The notes below the pieces were generated by a model. The model was not told where the DNA came from. It ran no database searches and saw nothing but the letters and a program-made list of their open reading frames with translations. A program made the position numbers and the translations under genes. DNA of 64,000 bases from Spodoptera frugiperda (Eukaryota; Arthropoda; Insecta; Lepidoptera; Noctuidae): the NCBI RefSeq assembly GCF_023101765.2, contig NC_064212.1:5022001-5086000 (forward strand), read 5' to 3'. This document shows, piece after piece, positions 22,520 through 35,300 of this stretch. The number at the start of each line of letters is the position of its first letter. The stretch's first letter is position 1.

Positions 22520-23313
22520 TCAGGTGTACTCCTCGTCCTCGTCCTCGTCCTCGCTCGACTCGAACGCGGCCTCCATCTCGGCGTGGTCCTCGGGCGTCGG
22601 CAGCGACAGCTTCAGGTAGTCTACCGGCAGCTGCTCCTTCGGGATCAAGTACCCTGTGGAGTCTTGTGGTGGAGGCGGAGGTCGTGGAAGTCGCACCTGC
22701 ATTGCCTGGCCACCAGCCGCTGCATCCTCTAATTTTCTACATATTTCATCGAAACCTATTCTATCTCGAGGGTCAGCCTTCCAACATGCGCGCATTAAGT
22801 CACCAGCGAAGCGGGGGCAGTCCTCGGGGGGCACTAGCACTATACCTCTTAAAATTAACTTGGTAGCGCCGTCGTTGTTTTGTCCATAGAAAGGTTGTTT
22901 GCCTCTGCTGTATATCTCCCACAGCACTACGCCATACGACCACACGTCGGACTCGTGCGTGAACCGAGCGTACACAATACTCTCCGGTGACATCCATCGT
23001 ACGGGCATGGGTCGCTCGCCGCCCATTTTGTAGTAGTCACACGTGTAGACATCTCGTGACATGCCAAAGTCTGCTATTTTCACTGTGAGGTTTGCACCAA
23101 CAAGACAATTCCTCGCTGCTAGATCTCGATGGACGAATCTTCGTGAAGCGAGGTACTGCATGCCTCGTGCTATCTGCAGCGCTACATGTAGTAAAGCATG
23201 TTCATCCAGTATTGGCCCCGGCCTGCCTCCTCCGCGGGAGCCTCTAAGAACGCCGGCCAGGTCACCCCACTCCATGTATTCGAAAACCATCCAGGGGCTC
23301 GCGTTGATGTCAT
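22520..23313 (-). other. Last coding exon of the receptor kinase: C-lobe and tail
   Basis: Carries the catalytic loop HRDLAARNCLVG, DFGMSR, the YxxxYY activation loop and WMSPES, which replaces the APE motif. It continues with SDVWSYGVVLWEIYSRGKQP and the end of the kinase fold near CWKADPRDR. Afterwards come PRPPPPP, STGYLIP and an ESSEDEDEDEE acidic terminus. The exon is 794 bp, with no intron in the C-lobe, and is GC-richer than the surroundings. Confidence 0.9.
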
Positions 23314-26300
23314 CTGAAAATTAAGTTTAAGCAAATTAAATAACACTAAATATTTCCCAGAATCATTAAAAATTGTAAATCAAAGATACGCTACCTCTGT
23401 ATACAACTCCAACAAGAGCAAGAATGTTGGGATGCCTGAACGCAGACATTATGGAGACTTCCCGCACAAAGTCTTCTTCAGCATTGCGACCTGCACTTTC
23501 CTTCAGCACCTTAATGGCTACTACTTGTTCATCAGCGGTAGTTCTGAGAAGTCCTGTAACAATTAACTTGTTGAAGACTGAACATAACACTAATGGATTT
23601 GTAGAATGAATGCACCGATGAAACCTACCTTTATGGACTTTGCCAAAGCATCCTTCACCAACCTCTTCAAGGAATGTGAGGGCGTTTCTGTCTAGAAGCT
23701 GGACCTGGGACTTGTTGGTATCATCAGTGTCCATAACTCCTGGAGTGCCTGGTACCGGAACGTTGCCAGCTCCGTAGACTCCATACTGAGGGTTCGTTAT
23801 ATACCTTTCAGCAAGCAGAGGCTCTCCCGGTCGCACACGCTATAAAAAACCAAGCTTATACATTCTTTTCTTGCATTCATTTCCAATATTGTGTGCAACA
23901 GGAAATTAGGAGAAACAAGCAATCAGTAAGCGACATCCTCCAACAGATGATTGAATATTAGATTATGTATACAATAGTGATCATGCGAGGTGTGCGGTTG
24001 CAAATTAAAGGCCATAAATCATTCAAGCTGATAGGATGTTTTACTCTTATAATGATTTGTACTCACAGGTTGTGTTTTGCCATCGACCCGACACATTCTC
24101 TTTTTGAGGTACAGTAGGATAATAGAGACCAGTAGTATTAAAGTAACGGCCCCCGAAACTGTGACGGCTATTAAAGTGCCCACGCCGGCACTCATACCCG
24201 TATCTATTAGTGAGCCGTTCCCAGTCGTAGATTCCGCGAATATTTCTCCACTGCTTGACGATTTGGATATCTGAAGCAAAAACATAAAGTTTAGTTTACA
24301 AGCTTAACTTTACTCTTTTCAATAAAATTTGCGCATTTGGATGCGCAATTACCTCCCTTCCCAATCTTCCCAAGCCCTGATTCCCCAACAACCCTTAAAT
24401 TCCTAACCCTCAAAAGGCTGGCAACGCATTTGTAACGCCTCTGGTGTTTCGGGTATCCATGGGCGACAGCGATTGCTTACCATCAGGTGATCCGTCTGCT
24501 CGTTTACCGGCACAGAGTACATTATTTACCGGCTTATTCCATAAAATTAAAATATATTAAGGTACCTTGGTTGGTTCAAAAAGTTAGGAATTAGGAAATC
24601 ATTTGCAGATTCCTTTACTTTAAAAGATTTAAGCAAATGCATGAATAAGAAAATAAACCAGAATTAATAACAAAACAAAAGAAATGCTTCTTCATTAAAG
24701 ACATGTTAAAAATACCTACTGTTTACGTTGACACGAAAAAGGGACAAAAACAACATTAAAGTTCATACGTAATCAAAGTACTCTCAGAATTTGGGTGACA
24801 TCGGTTTTATCATGGCTGACCTATCATGAATATTTATCAGTAACTATGGAAAAACACTGATTTCATTTTCCATCCCATGTACCTACCTACTACATTTTAG
24901 TAGGCTTGCTCAAAATCAATACTTTTATTGATAAAGTTCATGGCTTGTTATTCATAAAGGTACCTTCGTTGCTGTTTTTATTTTGCTTTCGTTTGTTTTG
25001 TTTTTACGTCTTTTAAAGCCTCGTCCCCTCTAGGAACATTGGAAGACCCCACTAGCAACAACGATGTCGGGCGTCGTCGGACGTCATCGCCGCGTCCTTG
25101 TTGACTGTGCGACAAGGAACAGTTTCAACAATGTCGTGGATGTCGTCCGACATCGTCCGATGTTTCTGGGGACACATGTCATATCGGTCGACAAATGTTC
25201 CTAGTGGAGACGAGGCTTAATAGATACGTATATACGTAGAAATTACGTATTTGCTCCCACTCCTAAACTTTTTTGGTTTTATCTAAGTAGGTAATGTTAT
25301 CTTATATGACAAAATAAAAAAATACGTGTTTTATATTTTTACATTACCTAACTGACGGTCTAAATTGATTGTTAATTTTCAGTCTCCGTCATCATCCCTA
25401 TTAGGATAGGATACAACAGAAACAGATTATACATCAATTTTCTCTGACGAATAATGATCCAAGACAGAATCATCACATATTTTCAATTTTCTATCATTCA
25501 AATGATCCTGTTTTATAGGAGTTTACTTTACTCTCTCTCCATAAACCTAATCAGGTTTCAGTAGACTTTTATCATTAGACTAATATTTTTAATCAGTCTC
25601 GCAATCAGCGCTGTGGGACAGCTCGATAAGGCGATAAAAGGGGTTTTTAATTAAGATGAATGTTCTCACTTGTGCGGTGGGCGCTGACGACAGGTATCTG
25701 GTGTCAGAGGCATTCGACGTCCTCGGAGGGATCACATTCAATATAGGCTTCAGAGTCACAGGAACTGGAATTAATAGACACAGTTTACTGTTAGACCTTC
25801 ACTGACACACATAGGTATTATATTATTAGTTAAGTAAGTCGAATTCAATACATCGATACGTTCTAGAGTTTCAGAGAAATTTCAATACCGTACTGTTCAC
25901 TTTATTTGTTAACTTATAAATGTATCAAGACACTGCAATAAATTAATACATAATGAGCAAATTTTGACCAATGAGATACTTTGAAATTATTATGATCGAT
26001 ACCGTCAAAATATTGTCCGATTACAAACACAAACATAAACTCGTAAATCAAAACAAGAAAACAAAAGTTCAATAAACTCTGAGTAACAAATTACGATCAA
26101 TCAAGCATTGTGGAGTGTGGGAGTTATTAATAAACGTATGGTAAGATCACCTGTGCTTCTGGGGCATTTGAAGTCGTGGGTGACGGGCAGCCCGTTGGAA
26201 GTGCAGCGGCAGTAGTGCGACGTACTGTTGTATGGCATGCATGCTGCTTCCTTGCCGCATGAATGCAAGCCACAAGAGCCCGGGAAATATATCGCTGAAA

Positions 26301-29300
26301 AAGAAAGACGTAGCATGTTTATGTCCTTGAAAAATGTCTTGGCAATGTTTGTACAGGTATGGATGTTAGTTACTCTGCTGTGTGAAAACTAGTAGATCGA
26401 TTTGAGTAAAATTTTACGCAACGAGAAATTATATATAGTGTGGAACACCAGATGGGTTAAGTCTCTTGTCAGTTTTTTCTCAGTCAGAGTATAATTAAAA
26501 GATCTGGTGAAAGTTAATATTTAGATACTTAATATGTTTATAGCAAAATAAAGGGTACCTCATCAATCCCTATTTATTTTCCTGAAGGTAATAATCTGCA
26601 AAACGCATAACTATCTATATATTCTACCAATTACTACATAATACGTATACTGGAACAATGATCCCGGAATTAATGGATCAAATATGTCTATCCATCCGTT
26701 GGAAGTGATCAAATGAACACGACCAATAGAAACTAACGAGAAATGTTCCCAAGACCTACTTGCAATGGAAATTGTAACCGTTTTAATTATAAAGTTAAAT
26801 TAATTAAATGTTTTCTCTTGTTTATAGAATGAACGGCAGTGTAAAGAAGTTAAATATAGGGTGTCCCAAAATTAACGCAAGATTTGAATTAAATAGAAAA
26901 CGCCGTTTTTAGTCTTTTGATAGTTATATTTTTATTGACTCGTAAAGTACATAGGATAGGGTTATATATGGAATAACACATCGGACAAATGGCCTCCACG
27001 GCTTTGTTGAAATTTGCCATGACCATTCTGCATAAATGTGGCTGAATTTCGTTACTGCAGCGTTGAATCTCCTCCTTTAATGCACAGGTGGTTGTGGGCT
27101 TGTTGACATACTTGTGATTTCAAATAACCCCATAAAAAGAAGGTGATCAAGGCTAATGGTGTTAAATCACACGATCTAAGAGGCCAATTTTGATCACCGA
27201 TACGAGAGAGTACACGACCTGGAAATGTCTTTAAAATATTCTTTAATAATGAAGACACGTTGTTCTATCGTGTAACGCTCCATTTTTAATAACCCTATAC
27301 TGTTAGCTGTCAAATTGCTAGCTTTTTTCAGGGTTGCCAACACTTCACTGCACAAATGGGGGCAAATTCAAATCTTGCGTTAATTTTGGGACACCCGATA
27401 GAAGTGTTAGAGATCAATGAGAAGACAACTAGTTTCTACCGGCGGTTTTGCCTGCGGTCCCGTAGGATTAAAAGTATCCTATCACCCGAGTCAGTTTATA
27501 CCCTACCTGTACACCAAATGTCATCAAAATCCGTTCAGTAGTTTCAGCGTGTTTAGCGGACAAACATCCTAACAACTGATTAGGGGCGTAGAAGGTCTTA
27601 TTTTACGACTAGGGTCCATTAGCTTCATACACAGAATAGATAGATAAGTATAAGTACATGTTATGCACATAAATGTTACTTTTATTTACGACATTTTATT
27701 TAACTTCATTTGTGGGTCAGTAGGTAAGGGACAAATCTTGCTAGCTAATTTTATAGCAGATTGGAAACCTGAGTACGTACGGGGGCGTAAATAGGTTACT
27801 ATTGAATAAATTGCTGTGTGTATTTTCTCGAAGGTATTATGTACATTGTACATAGATAGAAAGGTATTTTAACTGGTATAAACTGAATTCTCCAGAGTAA
27901 AGTTGAAAGAAAACGTATGAATTTTAAGCGTAATATTATGATATGTTTTTGAAGTTTTGATTTCTTTGTCCCAGTATTAGATGGGGATGGCCTCGTTGGT
28001 CGGGTGGTCGCAAGTGCTACTGCCGGAGAAGGGAGTCAAGCAAAGTATTACTGGGCTTTTTTGGGTTTTCGAAAATGTCTCAGTAATAATACGGAGTCTG
28101 GCATTGTGCCCAGTATACGGCAACAGGCTCGCCCCATATTACATAGGACTTATAACATACACAATGGTGAAAAGTGGGTGTACTTTGTTTAGCGGCATTA
28201 CGTGCCGTAATGTGTTCCTTTACCTACCCCTTCGGGAATAAAAGGCGTGACGTTGCGTTAGATGGGATTCATAATATTATGACTGGTGAAAGTTATGCTG
28301 TTAACAAATTAATATTTACTAAGACAACTCAATCACATCTGCCAATATCTAAAGTTTAGTATAAAACATCGGCATTTCCATTAAAAGCGAATGGTTGGAC
28401 GTCCTATTTTCCATAATTATTATGCGACAAGTTGATTGATTAATCACAGTGCCGTGTTAAATTGTGGCCCTAAGTTTTCTGATCAACCTGAGTGATATAA
28501 GCATTTAAATAAATATGCTGTAAATAAAGTAAATGACAGTGCAATTAACTAGTGTTAGAAACGTTAAAGTTAATATTGCAATCAGGAGTCTGAGTTCGAC
28601 ATAGGTGTGAAGCCCTCTTAGTTGGCGGGCGAGTAATGAATTGTAGTGTCTAACATAGGTAGATACTTTAAATATTGATTAGATTTATTGTAAAAAATAA
28701 TGTATGACATGAAGGGCACGGACCAAGAGTCTGTGGAGAAGTAATATAAACAGAAATAAATAAAAAAGCCTTCTTAGGTTTGGCAAGACTTGATTGTTTT
28801 AATTTTGACTGCACGGTTAGTGCAGTGGTTGGGTAACTGGGTGCCGTGCAACGTGTCCCGGGTTCGATTTCCGCACGGAACAACTCTTTGTGTGTTCACA
28901 AATTGTTGTTTCTGGTCTGGATGTTATGTGTATGTAAAATTGTATGTTTGTAAACGCACCCACTACATAGTAGAAATGTATACCTACATGTGTGTGTTAG
29001 AAATTAAGATAATGTTAGGATATCAGTACCTACAGTAGAGAGCCGTGTTAAACGTGTGTAGGTAAAGAGTTAGATAGGAATTCTCTAGCTACTAAGAATT
29101 TCAGACCAAAGGAGCGGAAATTACAAAGCTAAAGAAAATAAAGATATTTACTCGGTGGAGTTTCTTGTGTTTGTTCTGGCCTGGCCTCCTCCCTGGCGAC
29201 TCTCGCCAACTTCTCCGCATAGTCACGGAATTTCTGAAACAAGTAAATTACGAATTTAGTTAAAAAAACAAAGAAAGAAAGTTTTAACATTTAATATTCC

Positions 29301-32300
29301 TATGTCTGGTTGCTAGGCTCTACTTCGATCGACTTTCTTTGCATATATTACAGAGCCAAAAACTGACTGAAGTTAATATTGTGCTACTTAGAAACGTATG
29401 CCTAAATACAGATACATATCTTTTTATCGTTGTATAATACATATCCCTATCTATAGGTTATCGGGAGCTGCGGACTACCCAGCGGGTTTACCGGGGCTCC
29501 GGCTCTAAAAGCAGGAGTAGGAACGGAGTGATTTTTAGTCAGTAAGAGTCTGACACCGCCTTGGGAGAAGGCATTGGATGATTTTTCCCCCTTAATAAAA
29601 ATATATAGGTTACATACATACATATAATAGAATACCGTCAAATAAATAAGATCGTCCATAAAACCATCAAGTCTTGACAATTTGATGGAGTAATCTGGAC
29701 CCACCTACAAGGTCTTTACGTAGATAATTATTGATTTAGCTTTCTCACTGTGTCTTAATTGTAGTTGCAACACTCGATTGACAGCAGGCTGCAGCCTCGC
29801 CCTGAACATTTGATTACAAACGCTAAATCATATTTAAAAGCACCCTTCACGCGGGTGATTGGAATCAATCAAAACGCATTTTCATATTAATTGGCATCGG
29901 CAGAAATACCAGATTGTGACGGTCTGGCGCCAACGCCAACCATAGCCACTTGTGGAGTGGAATAACACACTACATAATACACGTGAACACCTATAAACCA
30001 CAAATCTGTTACGTAAATTATACAATACAGGATCAAACAGCACAATAACAATGGCATGTAGAAACAACAGTTACATACATGGCTTCTCGGATCTCTCGCA
30101 ACACGTCCCTCATGACAATCAGCTCATAATTAAACAATTAACGTAAATTAGAATGCGTTTTCACGTTAATTGACTGCCGAGCAGAATGCATAAGACCATT
30201 AATTACCATTGGGATGCATTCATACCCTGAACGAACATGGTAATCGAGACACGATCTCGCAATATCTTCTAATCTCTTGCACAGTCCACATTTAGACACG
30301 AGTGCTGCTATATTTACGGCCGTTTTGCACTTTCAATTGGGCGTATTACTGGCCACTAAGTATATAATAAAAATATTAGACGATCGTGCTGTGTTATGTT
30401 ATCTGTGGAACGTTTGAGATGCTCGACGCGGAGTTATTTTGGCCACGTTATCGCGGAGAGTGGCTGCACTCCGCCTTGCCCTCGGGTTACGATAAATCAA
30501 TAATATCGTGTACCTAAGTGAATTATCGATATTTTACATTTTATGCCTATTTGTTATCGTTAATAGGAACGAAGTTAACGATCGCACTGCGCAATTACCT
30601 CTAGGCTACGTTGTTTGTCTGTCGCGCTGTGTAATCACGCACTTCAATTACGGATATAAACGACTAAGGAATCAGTCATTTGACATTCCCTGTTCTTACA
30701 TTAACAAGTTATATTTATATTCACTCAAGCAGGTAAAATTATGATGTTCGATGTTTCCCTTGATTAATATTTCATCAGATAAGTGGCACCCATCGTGGTT
30801 CCATTTCATCGCATTTAACAAACTACGTACCTATTTATTTACTTTATGTAAATGTTAAGTATAAAATATGTATTACATAATATATTGTTTTAGATTTGCG
30901 TAAAAAGGCTAACAGTATTAAATAGTCTACGTCTGGAAAGCAATAATGATGTACCCACTAAAACTTATTTTGTTAGGAACTCTATTCTCATATCTACTTA
31001 GAATTCTACAAAACATCAAAAGACCTCAAGTTACACGAACCAGTATTTAGAACGCTCTATTAAATTCTTAATTAAATATTTCCAAAAGACGAATCTTAGT
31101 TAAAATCTGAGATCAAATTAGAAATAAAAGGAAAAACCACATTTTAGGACCAAGTAAGACCGGGGAAAGAACCGGTAGTCTCGAAGCTCTCGAAGAGCAG
31201 TAGTAGGAACGGAGTGAGTTTGACACTCCCTCTCGCCTCACCCAGGGCGGGAGAAGTCATCGTATGATTTTCCCCCACAAAAAGAAGGACCAAGGGCCAG
31301 GTTTTTTCTCAAGTAAATCATTACAAGTAAGTACTTATATACCTACTTTGTTGTAACTTTGTTTGTGACAACACAAAATATTCTATTCTGTAATTTAATT
31401 TACACGATTTTTTTTATTTATTGTTTGAACTTGGCCCAAAATGAAATTGGGCTTGTTCGTGGAAAATTATTTATATCACCTCAGAGGGCAATATTTGTTC
31501 TCGTGTACAACTAGATAGGTAAACATTTAATATATGGAGAGTAAATATATCTGCCGAATTTAACTAAGTTTGATGTACTAACAAATTGACTTATTTTATT
31601 GTTTCAAGATACTAGAATGTTGCCAGCCTTTTGTGGGTTAAGAATTTGAGGGACATTGGGGAATAGTTTCACGCCGCGTCGGTTTCCTGTGAGGCCGTGG
31701 TATCACTCCGGTCAAGCCGGCCCATTCGTGTCGAAGCATGGCTCTCCCACACTCATAAACAACTTTTACGTAGGTTTTACTGTCCTTTCGTTCTCAAGAA
31801 TGTTCGCGTACTGTATATGTCAAGTAAAGATTTATACTGTATCTTATTACCGTCTCATTTAACTTTCATCTCTGTCTTTTTAAAAAAACATTTAACCTTA
31901 TAAGGATTCTCAGAAAACAGTTCCAACATGGGTAGGTACGTACTTACTTTCTTTTTAGTTTTTTTAAATGAATATTCTTTGCTGATATTCATTTTATTAC
32001 TAGACTTTTCAGGTACCTAATTGATGTTCTAACTTTACTTTACATTAATTATTTTAAGACAAAAGACGTGGCCGCAGACTAGGATATTTTCCTGTGACGG
32101 CACAGGAAAAAAAGGTGCGCTTATCATAAGATCATTTCATATACACCACACTCAGATCCGGAACAACCATGGTGGATCACAACAGAATCCGCAACTTCTA
32201 TCGTAGTTTCAGCAGGCAGTGGCACTGAGAACCACAATTCAATAGAGATTTCTAGATTTTATAAAACGTAGCTAATCAAGGTAGATACAAGAACACGTGC

Positions 32301-35300
32301 CACTATCGAGCATTGTAGCAATCCTAGTTACACGAGCAATGCAAATTGGAAATCAAAATCTCATCGTACCGCGCTTGAGTGTCTATCTATGGATCGCTCA
32401 ATTCGTTGCAACGTGTTCGAATTAATCAACTATCCTATCGCATCGAACTTAATCATTGTTCTCTTATTACTGTGTTCTTCAAACAGCTTCAAGTTTCATG
32501 AGATCATTCTGTTTAGGTTTTCGAATAATATGGTCCCACGGTCTTGCAGAAAACCTGCGTAAAACAACGATAACGAACTTATTTCGAATGGCCGGTAAAG
32601 CGCTTGTAACTTTTCTGGTGTTGCTTGTCCATAGGCAGCGTCGATTGCTTGCCATCAGAAGATCCGATGATGCTGATGATGGTTATGATGACATGCCTAC
32701 CCTTTGTGCGGTTTTGTGGACGATGAGCAACGGTACGTTCTGCGCGCGCCTCAAAGGGCCATTTGACCACCACAGATGGGGCCCAATAGGGCTGATGCCT
32801 GATGCGGAGCTCCGGACTACCGAGCTGGTTTACCGGGGCACCGGCTCGAAAAGCAGGAGTAGGAACGGGGTGTTTTTAGTCAGTAGGAATCTGACATCCC
32901 TCTCGCTTCGCCCAAGGCGGGAAAGATTCTCCACCGACATCTTGTTCAACAAGCTTTAAAATTACTACGAGTGTCTTCGATAACTTTGGAGTTCTTTCCA
33001 GGTACTCAAACCCCCTAGGGCTGGGAACTTAAGGCTCTACAATTATTAAACGTTTACTTTAGGTAGGTACCTAATGTACCTGTACACTTGTTCTTGGCTT
33101 AAAGTCCCTGGAGATATACATTATTTAGTTGTTCACGGTACCCATCGATCGTGAGTCTTGGAATATTGTAACAAAAACATTTTAGTTGCTACATGCTTAT
33201 TATCAGAATAATATAATTAAATTTTGAGTTAGATAAAGTAAAAAGAAAAACAATTATCACTAGGTGGATAATTGAATTTTTTCCTTGTTTCGATATAAAA
33301 GTACCTAATCTAAAGTTTATTTTTATTGTTTACGTATTGTGGTCGTACATTTACATAAACACTGTGAGAATACATTTGTTGGGAGTCAGGTTCCCGAGAC
33401 AAATATCAGCAACATTGTAGCCGCGGCCACAGCTAGGAGAGAATATCTTTGAGATACAAATTACCATACTTATCTTAGATTGGAAAACATTCTACTACTT
33501 GCCTAGATTTGCTTTGCATTTATAAAAGTCTTGTTATTGATAAAAAACAATGTGTAAAATGATAAGATTTATTTAAATACCTGTGCGAGTTCTTATTCAT
33601 GAATGATCTTAAGACAATTAAGACGAGCTTCGTGGAATAGGAAATTAATAATTGATTTATTTTATTTCAAACGTACCTACGGGTGTGCTTCGTCTGAGTG
33701 TTCTTCGTGGAATAAAGGATCGTATTTTAAGAAAGAAAATACGTTTTATTTTAATTGAGTGTCTGACTGTGTACCTACTTGAAAAATCTTATTTAATCGA
33801 AAGTTTTTATTTGTACATATTTACTTTAAAAGACAGAGAGATAGATCTACAACTTGAGAAGCGTTGTATCACAGAATTAAAATATTAAACCTACGATACA
33901 ACTAATCAACAAAAAACCAATAACGTGTAGATACGTCAAAAATAATCACAATGAAATCTAAAAACAAAGATTAATTTAACAATGTCGTGAATAACGGTTT
34001 CCAATATCTACAAATGTGGGACCAACCAGTATTTTTATGGCTTTATAATACCTGCCTACGCCTCTGTTGTATTAAAGTGATATAGTGGGACGATTCTTTA
34101 GAATTTAAAGCTAATACAAACTAATTATATAAACCGACATATTCATCATTTAAAGTCATACCAGTAATGCGGTAATATAGATTTACGATCATTATTTCGT
34201 TGACTGTCTTCTTTGAAAGGTGACCATTTGTTTAATACACAGTGTTGTTTTTTTTCTGGCAAAGTTCTATTGGCATTATGAACTGTTTCCATGTCGCATG
34301 TGGTCAATATGCTGTCTGAGAATCAATTTATTATCCTCACGTAGGGAAAGCGAAATGTGACTCTTTTTAAGTGTAACTGTAAAACTCTCGACAAGAACCG
34401 CTTCCCATTTTTTTATGGAATATGTAGTAATTTAAGGGTTGTAGGGCAATCGGCGCTTGGGAAGATTGGGAAGGGGGTAATTGAGCCTCCGGTAACCTGA
34501 CTCACACAACGCAAGCGTTGTTTCACGTCGGTTTCCTGTGAGGCCGTGGTATCATCCGGTCGAGCTGGCCCATTCGTGCCGAAGCATGGCTCTCCCACAC
34601 TTAAAACTACTTCCCATGTTTCCTCTCAATCAATAGCGAATAGATGATACGTTAGAATTAGAAGTATAGTGTATAAAGGGACGCACATTTTACCAAATTT
34701 ACCTTTTCGGCCATTACCTATGTTCGTTATATTAGAGATATTGTATGCACAACAATATCAATCGCTACATGATCACCTGTCATTACACAATCCCAGTCAA
34801 TTGACCGTTGATTCATCTAACGAGCTATTTCATTGTATTTGACAACTTGATGTGCAGGGGAATGTAGACATAATCCCATCATTTCATAATCTCTTAGCGT
34901 TCCATCACGTAGTTTCAATGGGCACGTGGAATGTGTTTGTGTAGACATAGCGCAATGGATGGCCATGCGTTGTGTTCGAAGCTTAAATATTATGTATCAG
35001 TTTACGGCAGTATACATTACACAGGTAGGTTAGGTAGGTTTAATTTAGCGCTGTCCAGTTTAATACCTATATAGATTTTGTAGATATTCTACATAGGATA
35101 GTGATTTGTCCGTAACTATATGTAAGTACCACCTTTTTTATGGTATGAGCCGGTAAACTAGCAGACGGATCACCTGATGGCCACCCATGGACACTCAAAA
35201 CACCAGATGCGTTACAAATGCGTTGCCGGTCTTTTAGGATTAGGAATTTAAGGATTGTTGGGGAATCGGGAATATTGGGGAGGGAGGTAAGTAGGTAACA

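Noticed and set aside
22346..22866. Two overlapping plus-strand frames of 128 and 140 codons rich in Arg and Pro
   Set aside because: Antisense to the receptor-kinase last exon, which has unmistakable kinase motifs on the other strand.
32456..32959. 167-codon plus-strand frame
   Set aside because: It runs through two interspersed repeats and has no protein-family features.
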